Shown here: in pieces, positions 1 to 5,110 of the stretch | Numbering within the stretch: position 1 is the first letter of the stretch | Layout of the letters: the number at the start of each line of letters is the position of its first letter | Assembly (NCBI GenBank): GCA_964614375.1 | Contig: CAZTLI010000286.1 | Location: 1 to 7,123, forward strand | Direction of reading: 5' to 3' | Source: CAZTLI01 sp964614375 | GTDB taxonomy: Bacteria > Chloroflexota > Anaerolineae > Aggregatilineales > Phototrophicaceae | Length of the DNA: 7,123 bases | Translations under genes and position numbers: made by a program | Notes under the pieces: model-generated | The model's database searches: none | Told to the model about the DNA's origin: nothing | Seen by the model: the letters and a program-made list of their open reading frames with translations, nothing else

Positions 1-73
1 CGACGTTGTAGACCGGCACGACGAGCAGCGTCGCGGCGTCGAGCAGCTCGCGGCGGCGCCCGGCGGCGAAGTC
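1..73 (-). other. GC-rich, start-less coding-like fragment at window edge
   Basis: These bases are about 76% GC by hand count (53 of the first 70), against about 54% in the next 70. Read on the minus strand from base 73, 24 codons stay open to the edge, nearly all with G or C in the third position. They encode a peptide ending LLVVPVYNV. The VPVYN core resembles the start of a family-2 glycosyltransferase domain, which is only a suggestion. A stop codon (79-77) precedes the frame and there is no plausible start between them, so the frame looks truncated at its 5' side. A plus-strand reading (2-94, ending TAG) is also open but has much weaker third-position bias. This could be a transferred or rearranged fragment, or a chimeric assembly join. 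Confidence 0.4.
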
Positions 74-81
74 CCTTCAAT

Positions 82-732
82 TCACGAGGCATAGTGCCGT
101 CTCAAAAAATCAAGCGTGCGCGCCCATGCAAGAGTCGCTGCCGCTTCGTCGTAAGCATCCGCGCGATCCGGTTCAAAGAACCAGTGTCCCGTGCCAGCGT
201 AGGTATGGAACGTCACCGCACGTCCCGCAGACCGCAGCGATTCCGCCAGTTCGTCCACGTTCGACTGCGGCTCATACGGATCATTTTCCGCGAAGTGACC
301 GAGATAGTCGGCTTTCGATTGGCTGAAGTCGGCGGGGCCAGTCCCATAGAAGAGGACGACCGATTGGATGGCATCCGGCAGCCTGACCGACAAATCCAGC
401 GCATAATATGCCCCCAGTGAAAAACCAATCACCGCCATGCGCGAATCAACCGCGCGTTCCTTGAGAAATGCGACGGCATCGGCAAGTTCGGCTCTGGCCT
501 CATGAACCCGTTCATCCAGCGCAGCCCCTAATCGTTCCGCTTCGGCAATCTGGTCTGTGACCGCGCCATGATACAGGTCGGGCGCGAAGGCGACAAAACC
601 CGCTTCAGACAGCCGCTTGCAGAATGCCTTAATCGTGTCGTTCAGTCCCCACCACGCATGAAGCACCAATATGCCGCTGCCTTCCCCATTGGACGGCACA
701 GCCAGATACCCATCAGGTTGCCTAGATGCCAT
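82..732 (-). CDS. Dienelactone hydrolase family protein (serine-type alpha/beta hydrolase)
   Basis: A 216-residue cytoplasmic alpha/beta hydrolase, close to the usual 200-250 residues of the dienelactone hydrolase (DLH) family. The N-terminal beta strand and oxyanion region read VLHAWWGLN (about 23-31), a DLH hallmark. The nucleophile elbow is GFSLG (103-107) with Ser105. The acid is probably Asp151 in AENDPYEP, and the base His183 in GTGHWF. Classical carboxymethylenebutenolidase uses cysteine at the nucleophile position, so the serine argues for general esterase or hydrolase activity; the substrate cannot be read from sequence. There is no signal peptide. The start is supported by AGGAG at 743-739, six bases before ATG. 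The gene follows the ClbS-like gene on the same strand after 81 bases without a convincing terminator, so co-transcription is likely. The family call is firm, the physiological role unknown. Confidence 0.9.
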   Translation of the reverse strand: MASRQPDGYLAVPSNGEGSGILVLHAWWGLNDTIKAFCKRLSEAGFVAFAPDLYHGAVTDQIAEAERLGAALDERVHEARAELADAVAFLKERAVDSRMAVIGFSLGAYYALDLSVRLPDAIQSVVLFYGTGPADFSQSKADYLGHFAENDPYEPQSNVDELAESLRSAGRAVTFHTYAGTGHWFFEPDRADAYDEAAATLAWARTLDFLRRHYAS

Positions 733-813
733 ATTTGTCTCCTAATGTGGATAGAATTGATTGTTTCATAGAAGTCATCCTCTGTGTGCTGAGTCGTGGT
801 ATCTTCCTGATAC

Positions 814-1326
814 TTATGTCTGCGCGACAATCGCCGCAATCCACGACTGATGATCGATGTAATGGTTAAACGTTTCCCAGGGCAGCCATTGGATAAGCGG
901 ACGTTCATTGATGGAGTCCGGTTGGTAATGGTGATAAGGGAGCAGTAAATCGGCTTCTGTCATCGAATCGAGTTTCTGTTGGACACGTTCGTGATTCCGC
1001 CGTAAGGTCTGCATGACCTCAGCCAGCGGCATGTGTTGATAACGTTGTTGAATCACCGCGTTGATTGGGTCGTAATCCTGTTCCCACACTTCAGGCGGTA
1101 TATCCATCGCTTCACATTTCGATTTGCCCTCTAACAGCGCAAGTGCGGCTGTTTCCCAAATCGCAAGATGAATAATGTGATCTTTCACCGTCCAGCCCGC
1201 GGCATCTGTTGGCTGGGTAAGTTGTTCCTCCGTGAGTGTGGCGAGATACGAGAGAAATTCATTCCAGCTTGTATTTATCTGATGCAGCAGCTCATCACGA
1301 GTCATTGTAGTTTTAGGGGCAGGCAT
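814..1326 (-). CDS. ClbS/DfsB (DUF1706)-like four-helix-bundle protein, DinB superfamily
   Basis: A protein of 170 residues from the preferred start. The opening MPAPKTTMTRDELL matches the MPxPKTxxEL beginning typical of ClbS/DUF1706 proteins. Helix 2 carries GWTVKDHIIHL (44-54). The last helix carries HYIDHQSWI (155-163). His53, His155 and His159 lie where DinB-superfamily proteins place a metal-binding histidine triad. A middle segment with QRYQHMPLAEVMQTLRRNHERV also fits ClbS. Family members include the colibactin-resistance protein ClbS, a cyclopropane hydrolase, and thiol-dependent DinB transferases; most are uncharacterised, so no reaction is assigned. An in-frame ATG four codons upstream (1338) lacks a ribosome binding site, while GGAGA at 1336-1332 is five bases before the ATG at 1326. 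It is the first gene of a probable two-gene unit with the downstream hydrolase, and its promoter is overlaid by a palindrome. Confidence 0.85.
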   Translation of the reverse strand: MPAPKTTMTRDELLHQINTSWNEFLSYLATLTEEQLTQPTDAAGWTVKDHIIHLAIWETAALALLEGKSKCEAMDIPPEVWEQDYDPINAVIQQRYQHMPLAEVMQTLRRNHERVQQKLDSMTEADLLLPYHHYQPDSINERPLIQWLPWETFNHYIDHQSWIAAIVAQT

Positions 1327-1331
1327 AACAT

Positions 1332-1336
1332 TCTCC
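1332..1336 (-). promoter_or_regulatory. Ribosome binding site deciding the ClbS-like start
   Basis: GGAGA on the minus strand lies five bases before ATG at 1326-1324. It falls inside the reading frame if the longer start at 1338 is used. No Shine-Dalgarno sequence precedes 1338, so the shorter 170-residue product is preferred. Confidence 0.7.
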
Positions 1337-1356
1337 ATTGGCAGTCAAATCACCGA

Positions 1357-1387
1357 CCCGATTTTAGCACAGATGTGCTGTATCGGG
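1357..1387. promoter_or_regulatory. 31-bp imperfect palindrome, candidate operator of the ClbS-like gene
   Basis: The outer arms CCCGAT (1357-1362) and ATCGGG (1382-1387) enclose inner arms AGCACA (1366-1371) and TGTGCT (1374-1379), with a GA centre. Both arm pairs are perfect complements sharing nearly one axis (1372.0 and 1372.5). The element overlaps the putative -10 and spacer of the leftward promoter, the usual position for a repressor site. A hairpin in RNA is possible, but there is no T-tract for termination on either strand. Confidence 0.5.
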
Positions 1388-1390
1388 CAA
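1361..1390 (-). promoter_or_regulatory. Putative sigma70 promoter of the ClbS-like/hydrolase unit
   Basis: On the minus strand, TTGCCC (1390-1385) is followed after 18 bases by TAAAAT (1366-1361). The elements match the -35 and -10 consensus at four and five of six positions. Transcription would start near 1354, giving a leader of about 28 bases to the ATG at 1326. Confidence 0.45.
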
Positions 1391-1541
1391 GCAAAATGAA
1401 GAGGTGATGTTTAACGAGGATGCCGATGACCCTATTCTGGCCTATCTTAATCTTAAGCAGCTATGCGTTTGTGCTGCTGATGCACCTCGGCAATGTCAAA
1501 CCGGGTTGGTTGGATGAGCTGCTGGTCGAAGTGTGCTGTTT

Positions 1542-1575
1542 GTGCGCGTTCGTGCGTCATACCCCGAACGCGCAC
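1542..1575. repeat. Perfect 11-bp inverted repeat in the intergenic region
   Basis: GTGCGCGTTCG at 1542-1552 is perfectly complementary to CGAACGCGCAC at 1565-1575, separated by 12 bases. The stem is very GC-rich, but no T-run follows on either strand, so it is not a standard terminator. It lies about 55 bases upstream of the IclR promoter's -35 element. It could be a binding site, a structured RNA element or chance. Confidence 0.5.
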
Positions 1576-1630
1576 CCGTTCTATGGTAGTGGATTGCAGA
1601 ATTGCCATTCCTGTTGTGAAATTCGCTAAT

Positions 1631-1659
1631 TTGGAAAAATCAGATAAGTTGGATATAAT
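1631..1659 (+). promoter_or_regulatory. Sigma70-like promoter for the IclR-family regulator
   Basis: TTGGAA (1631-1636), a 17-base spacer and a perfect TATAAT (1654-1659) sit in an AT-rich stretch. Transcription would start near 1666, giving a leader of about 50 bases. Two short palindromes flank the core: AAATT/AATTT (1619-1623 and 1628-1632) touches the -35, and TGATA/TATCA (1670-1674 and 1681-1685) lies just downstream of the expected start. This layout would allow autorepression, common among IclR proteins, but binding is inferred only. Confidence 0.6.
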
Positions 1660-1717
1660 TCTCATTTGTTGATAAATGTGTATCATTCTGTGAAAATAGT
1701 TGAATTTTTAAGCGGTG

Positions 1718-2467
1718 ATGGATTCCGACAAAAACTCCGCAGTAGACCGGGTGTTAGACATTTTGCTGTTGTTCCGCGATGGACGCCCCCACGCTTCGGT
1801 GGATGACATCAGCCAGGAATTGGATATACCGAAGAGCACGGTGTATCGCCATGTGCGCCTGTTGAGCGACAAGGGACTTCTCGAAAAAGCAGGTTCGGCG
1901 AGTTATCGCCTTGGGCTTGCCGTATTTGAACTGGGACGCCACGCTCTCGCCAGCAATCGCGACCTGCGTCTGACCGTGCTGCCGAGTATGCAGCGCCTCG
2001 CTGAAGTTGTAGGCGAATCGGTGTCGTTGATGCGGGTGTTTGACCGTCATGTGATTTGCATCGAGAGCATCGAAGGCCGTCATGCTTTGCGCGTCAAGAT
2101 AGAACAGGGGCGTGTGCAACTGCTCCATGCGGGCGCATCGTCCAAGCTGCTGCTGGCACATCTGCCCGAAGACGATTGGGACGACTTGCTGGACGTGCCG
2201 TTACAGCAATTCACGCACAACACCATCACCGATGTCCAGGCACTCAAAGCCGAGTTGCGGCACATCCGCGAGCGCGGTTACAGCATTTCCGATGGCGAGA
2301 TTGACGTAGGGGCGCGGGCAATCGCCGTCCCACTCTGGAATCAGCAGGGCGAGGTCGTCGCTGCCTTGAGCATCGAAGCCCCGTCGTCGCGCATGAATGA
2401 CGAACGGGTGATGGACTTTCGCCATTTACTCATCGACGAAGCCGAGATTATCCGTCAAGCACTGTAA
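1718..2467 (+). CDS. IclR family transcriptional regulator
   Basis: A 249-residue DNA-binding regulator with the standard two-domain IclR layout and length. The N-terminal winged helix-turn-helix spans about residues 7-70, with recognition region SVDDISQELDIPKSTVYRH (27-45). The C-terminal effector-binding domain (about 80-249) carries the family signatures LHAGASSKLLLAHLP (136-150) and GYSISDGEIDVGARAIAVP (188-206). IclR proteins act as dimers or tetramers and respond to small organic acids or aromatic and sugar-derived ligands; the ligand here is unknown. ATG at 1718 is chosen over an adjacent in-frame GTG at 1715. Neither has a strong Shine-Dalgarno sequence (AAGCGG lies nearby). It has its own TATAAT promoter. 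The transporter genes follow on the same strand 87 bases later, so local control of the importer is the simplest hypothesis. Confidence 0.95.
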   Translation: MDSDKNSAVDRVLDILLLFRDGRPHASVDDISQELDIPKSTVYRHVRLLSDKGLLEKAGSASYRLGLAVFELGRHALASNRDLRLTVLPSMQRLAEVVGESVSLMRVFDRHVICIESIEGRHALRVKIEQGRVQLLHAGASSKLLLAHLPEDDWDDLLDVPLQQFTHNTITDVQALKAELRHIRERGYSISDGEIDVGARAIAVPLWNQQGEVVAALSIEAPSSRMNDERVMDFRHLLIDEAEIIRQAL

Positions 2468-2489
2468 CAGGTATGACTGAACCAGGTTA
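2465..2489. promoter_or_regulatory. Imperfect palindrome between regulator and transporter
   Basis: TAAC (2465-2468) and GGT (2470-2472) are complementary to ACC (2481-2483) and GTTA (2486-2489) around an eight-base centre. The right arm contains the nine-base palindrome AACCAGGTT (2480-2488). It begins at the regulator's stop codon and lies upstream of the binding-protein gene, so an IclR operator is conceivable; chance is equally possible. Confidence 0.25.
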
Positions 2490-2492
2490 TAG

Positions 2493-2520
2493 AGCACGCA
2501 GCCTCCGTTGCGGTGCTTTT
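2493..2520 (+). terminator. Probable rho-independent terminator or attenuator after the IclR gene
   Basis: AGCACGCA (2493-2500) pairs with TGCGGTGCT (2509-2517) as an eight-base-pair stem with one bulged G and an eight-base loop. It is followed by a short run of four T (2517-2520) and a TG-rich stretch. The brief T-run suggests partial rather than complete termination. It would separate regulator from transporter expression while allowing some read-through. No strong promoter is visible between it and the next gene; a weak candidate is TTGCGG (2508-2513) with TTAAAT (2532-2537). Confidence 0.5.
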
Positions 2521-2541
2521 GTAGGTGTTGTTTAAATAGTT

Positions 2542-2547
2542 AAGGAG
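2542..2547 (+). promoter_or_regulatory. Strong ribosome binding site before a GTG start
   Basis: AAGGAG ends seven bases before GTG at 2555. It fixes the non-ATG start of the binding protein and places a signal peptide at the N-terminus. Confidence 0.85.
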
Positions 2548-2554
2548 CAAATTC

Positions 2555-4078
2555 GTGAAAAGACTGCCGTTATTGTTCATCGTCATTGTGCTGCTTTCCA
2601 CACTCAGCGGTGCGGTGATTGCACAAGAGATGGAACCTGTGCCGGGTGGGACGCTGCGCGCCGCGTGGCAAGCCCCCTGGGAAAGTCTCGACCCGCATGT
2701 CGCCAGTTCAGAGGCCAGCTTCCAAATTTTGAACAACGTGCTGGAGACGCTGACCTTCTTCGATGACGATATGAATGTCATCCCCTGGTTAGCGGAATCG
2801 TGGGAACGGTCTGAAGATGGGTTGACATGGACATTCCATCTCCGTGAAGGCGTCATGTTCTCCAATGGACGTGAATTGACCGCCGATGATGTCGCATGGT
2901 CGTTCAATCGCCTCATCGACCCGGATGTCGGTTCGGGTAATGCGTGGCGGATTGGCGGCGCGAGCACCGTCATCGAAGCGGTTGACACGTATACCGTCAC
3001 ATTCACGACCGCATCGGTCATCGCGTCACTGCCAGCCTCTATCGCAGCCAACAAATCGACAGCGGTTATGGCGCCAGAGAGTGTGTCTGACGATGGCACC
3101 ATCGCCGTCCCGATTGGGTCTGGCCCGTTTGTCATCAGCGAAGTCGAAGGCACAACCCGCCTCGTCCTCGTCCGAAACGAGAATTACTGGCAAGAAGGCC
3201 TACCGTATCTGGATTCAATCGAAATCACACCCATCACCGACGATACCGCCCGCGATCTCGCGCTGCAAGGTGGCGAAGTCGATTGGATTTTCACCATTTC
3301 GCCCCAAAATTATGAGGCATTGAATGAAGACCCGGATGTCATCGTGGGTACATCGGCGCGGCTATCGTATGACTACTTCGGCCTGAATCTCTCGCGCGAA
3401 CCGCTTGACGACGTGCGTGTGCGGCGGGCGATTGCATTGACGATTGACCGTGAGCAAATCTGCAATTTCGCTTTCTTCGGCCTCTGCGTCCCGACTCAAG
3501 GGCCAACGGGTCCCGGTTCACCCTGGTACTTCCCGTATTCACCTTATGACCGTGATGTCGATGCGGCTCGCGCATTGCTCGAAGAAGCCGGTGTCGCTGA
3601 GGGCTTCACGCTTGAAATCATGACCGCTATTGGCTTTGACGAGACTCTGCGGGGCGCGCAGGTGGTGCAGCAGCAGTTGGCAGAAGTCAATATCGAGGTC
3701 GTCATTGACAATGTTGAATTCACCGTCTGGCTGGAACGGCAGGCGAGTGGTGACTTCGACGCCTTTATGTTGAGCTGGTTGGGGTTGACCGATGTGGAAG
3801 ATTACTTCTATCTGCAACATCGTACCGGACAGGTCTTTAATGCCACCGGCTACAGCAACGAAGAATTCGATGCACTCGTTGATGAAGGGCGTACCATCGA
3901 CGACTTTGACGAACGCTATGAAATCTATGAACGTGCCAATCAAATTCTGGTGGATGATGCGCCGTACATCTTTATGTACGTCAAGCAAGAAGTGAAAGCA
4001 TGGTCACCGGCTGTACACGGGTTTAGCGTGCGCCCGGACAGCGCGGTGAATTTCTGGACAGTCTGGTTATCTCGATAA
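2555..4078 (+). CDS. ABC transporter substrate-binding protein, family 5 (Dpp/Opp type)
   Basis: A 507-residue extracytoplasmic ligand-binding protein of the SBP_bac_5 family, normal in length. The signal peptide has MKR, a hydrophobic core (about 5-20) and a likely signal peptidase I site AVIA before QEM (after residue 23). There is no lipobox cysteine, so a soluble rather than lipid-anchored protein is expected. Family signatures are LAESWERSEDGLTWTFHLRE (79-98), PIGSGPF (186-192), the NENYW segment (208-212) and DDVRVRRAIALTIDRE (285-300). The ligand-cleft region SWLGLTDVEDYFY (407-419) occupies the place where peptide binders keep an aspartate for the peptide amine. Cys303 and Cys311 could form a small disulfide. 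The family takes peptides, oligosaccharides, nickel, glutathione and other ligands, so no substrate is assigned. It heads the importer run behind an IclR gene and is followed by a terminator-like hairpin. Confidence 0.95.
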   Translation: MKRLPLLFIVIVLLSTLSGAVIAQEMEPVPGGTLRAAWQAPWESLDPHVASSEASFQILNNVLETLTFFDDDMNVIPWLAESWERSEDGLTWTFHLREGVMFSNGRELTADDVAWSFNRLIDPDVGSGNAWRIGGASTVIEAVDTYTVTFTTASVIASLPASIAANKSTAVMAPESVSDDGTIAVPIGSGPFVISEVEGTTRLVLVRNENYWQEGLPYLDSIEITPITDDTARDLALQGGEVDWIFTISPQNYEALNEDPDVIVGTSARLSYDYFGLNLSREPLDDVRVRRAIALTIDREQICNFAFFGLCVPTQGPTGPGSPWYFPYSPYDRDVDAARALLEEAGVAEGFTLEIMTAIGFDETLRGAQVVQQQLAEVNIEVVIDNVEFTVWLERQASGDFDAFMLSWLGLTDVEDYFYLQHRTGQVFNATGYSNEEFDALVDEGRTIDDFDERYEIYERANQILVDDAPYIFMYVKQEVKAWSPAVHGFSVRPDSAVNFWTVWLSR

Positions 4079-4099
4079 GGATGACGCTCCAATAGTCAG

Positions 4100-4132
4100 A
4101 GGGGGCATCCTTCGCTGGATGTCCCTTTGTTT
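4100..4132 (+). terminator. Intra-operon rho-independent terminator/attenuator
   Basis: AGGGGGCATCC (4100-4110) pairs with GGATGTCCCTT (4117-4127) as an eleven-base-pair stem including two G-U pairs, with the six-base loop TTCGCT. A T-rich tail TTTGTTT (4126-4132) follows. It lies 22 bases after the binding-protein stop and 20 bases before the permease start. Such hairpins commonly let the binding protein be made in excess over membrane subunits. Confidence 0.75.
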
Positions 4133-4152
4133 AATCGCGAGAGTGCCGCGCC

Positions 4153-5100
4153 ATGAACTATGCCTACCTTATACAACGGCTTTTGTTGGCAGTGCTGGTG
4201 GTTGTCGGGGTGACACTGGTTGTCTTCCTCATCATTCAACTCGTGCCGGGTGACCCGGTACGGCGTTCCCTGGGTGTACAGGCCACCGATGAATTGGTCG
4301 CGACCCGGCGGGAAAATCTCGGCCTCAACCGTCCCTTGCCAGAGCAATATCTCTCATGGGTGACTAACGCCCTGCGCGGCGATTTTGGGGTGAGCATCCT
4401 CACCGGCCAACCCATCACGCCGCAAATCATGCAGCGCCTGCCGACGACATTTCAATTGGCCGTTCTTGCCGTCGTTGTGGGCATGGTGGTGGCCTTTCCA
4501 TTGGGCATCGTCTCGGCGGTGAAGCGTGGCAGCGCGCTCGATACCTTTGCGTCGATTCTGAGTCAGGTGGGTGTCGCTGTGCCCGATTTCTGGATGGCGA
4601 TTCTGCTGGTGCTGCTATTTTCATCTACGCTTGGAATCTTGCCACCCAATGGCTATACGCCCATTAATGAAGACTTTGGCGATTGGCTGCGGCATATGAT
4701 ACTGCCCGTCATCACTGCCGGCCTGATTAGTGCCTCGATCCAAACACGCTTTATCCGCAGCGCCATGCTGGAAGTGTTGAGCGAGAATTACATCCGTACC
4801 GCCCGGGCCAAGGGCCTGCGCGAGTGGGTCGTTATCAGTCGTCATGCCTTGCGGAATGCGATGATTACCGTCGTGACAATTGTCGGCCTGCAAATCACCG
4901 CTTTGTTGAGCGCCGTCGTCGTGATTGAGATTGTGTTCGCGCTGCCGGGATTAGGCCGCTTGACGTTGGATGCCGTCGAACAACGCGATTATCCACTGAT
5001 ACAGGGCACGGTGCTGGTGATGGCGGTCATGGTGACGTTCATCAACCTCGCGGTGGACATGCTGTACTTCTTCCTCGATCCGCGTATTGAGCACGCTTAA
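4153..5100 (+). CDS. ABC transporter permease, DppB/OppB type
   Basis: A 315-residue inner-membrane permease of the binding-protein-dependent transport family, typical in length. It opens with a first membrane helix (about 7-30), then VPGDP (31-35) and the soluble segment LGLNRPLPEQYLSWV characteristic of DppB/OppB. Further hydrophobic helices lie near 100-122, 135-160, 183-197, 238-262 and 284-307. The cytoplasmic EAA loop, which contacts the ATPase, is YIRTARAKGLREWVVISRHA (213-232). VFALPGLGRL (261-270) and RDYPLIQG (278-285) are also classic. It forms a heterodimer with the next gene product. The ATG at 4153 has only a weak Shine-Dalgarno (GAGAG about ten bases upstream), which together with the preceding terminator suggests lower expression than the binding protein. 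The substrate cannot be read from the permease. Confidence 0.95.
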   Translation: MNYAYLIQRLLLAVLVVVGVTLVVFLIIQLVPGDPVRRSLGVQATDELVATRRENLGLNRPLPEQYLSWVTNALRGDFGVSILTGQPITPQIMQRLPTTFQLAVLAVVVGMVVAFPLGIVSAVKRGSALDTFASILSQVGVAVPDFWMAILLVLLFSSTLGILPPNGYTPINEDFGDWLRHMILPVITAGLISASIQTRFIRSAMLEVLSENYIRTARAKGLREWVVISRHALRNAMITVVTIVGLQITALLSAVVVIEIVFALPGLGRLTLDAVEQRDYPLIQGTVLVMAVMVTFINLAVDMLYFFLDPRIEHA

Positions 5101-5105
5101 GGGAG
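5101..5105 (+). promoter_or_regulatory. Ribosome binding site deciding the second permease start
   Basis: GGGAG immediately follows the stop codon of the first permease and lies five bases before ATG at 5111. A longer frame beginning at TTG 5087 would overlap the upstream gene and has no such site, so ATG 5111 is preferred. Confidence 0.75.
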
Positions 5106-5110
5106 AACCA

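Larger units (their letters stand above)
1339..1714. other. Divergent control region without a convincing gene
   Basis: This gap separates the leftward ClbS-like gene from the rightward IclR regulator. It contains the ClbS promoter and palindrome (1357-1390), an 11-bp inverted repeat (1542-1552 and 1565-1575), a sigma70-like promoter (1631-1659) and short AT-rich palindromes (1619-1632, 1670-1685). Only short ORFs occur. The best is plus strand 1426-1629 (67 codons), which has GAGGA five bases before its ATG and a hydrophobic first 20 residues, but it has no recognisable family and is cysteine-rich and compositionally odd toward its end. A second, overlapping 36-codon frame begins at 1407. 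No tRNA or known RNA motif was seen. Confidence 0.6.

Noticed and set aside
94..420. 108-codon plus-strand ORF opposite the hydrolase
   Set aside because: Basic, low-information composition, and fully antisense to a hydrolase with an intact catalytic triad and ribosome site.
799..813. Five-base-pair hairpin GTATC/GATAC just after the ClbS-like stop codon
   Set aside because: Short stem and no T-run on the minus strand, so not a convincing terminator; co-transcription with the hydrolase remains likely.
1453..1686. 77-codon minus-strand ORF in the control region
   Set aside because: No ribosome site or recognisable family, and it runs through the IclR promoter and inverted repeat; less supported than the plus-strand candidate there.
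2455..3153. 232-codon minus-strand ORF antisense to the binding-protein gene
   Set aside because: It is serine/threonine-rich, low-complexity and without a recognisable domain; the plus-strand frame has complete family-5 binding-protein signatures.
3539..3988. 149-codon minus-strand ORF inside the binding-protein gene
   Set aside because: Shadow frame lying wholly within a well-supported gene; no family resemblance.
5087..5110. Upstream TTG start for the second permease
   Set aside because: It overlaps the preceding gene and lacks a ribosome site, whereas ATG 5111 has GGGAG five bases upstream.
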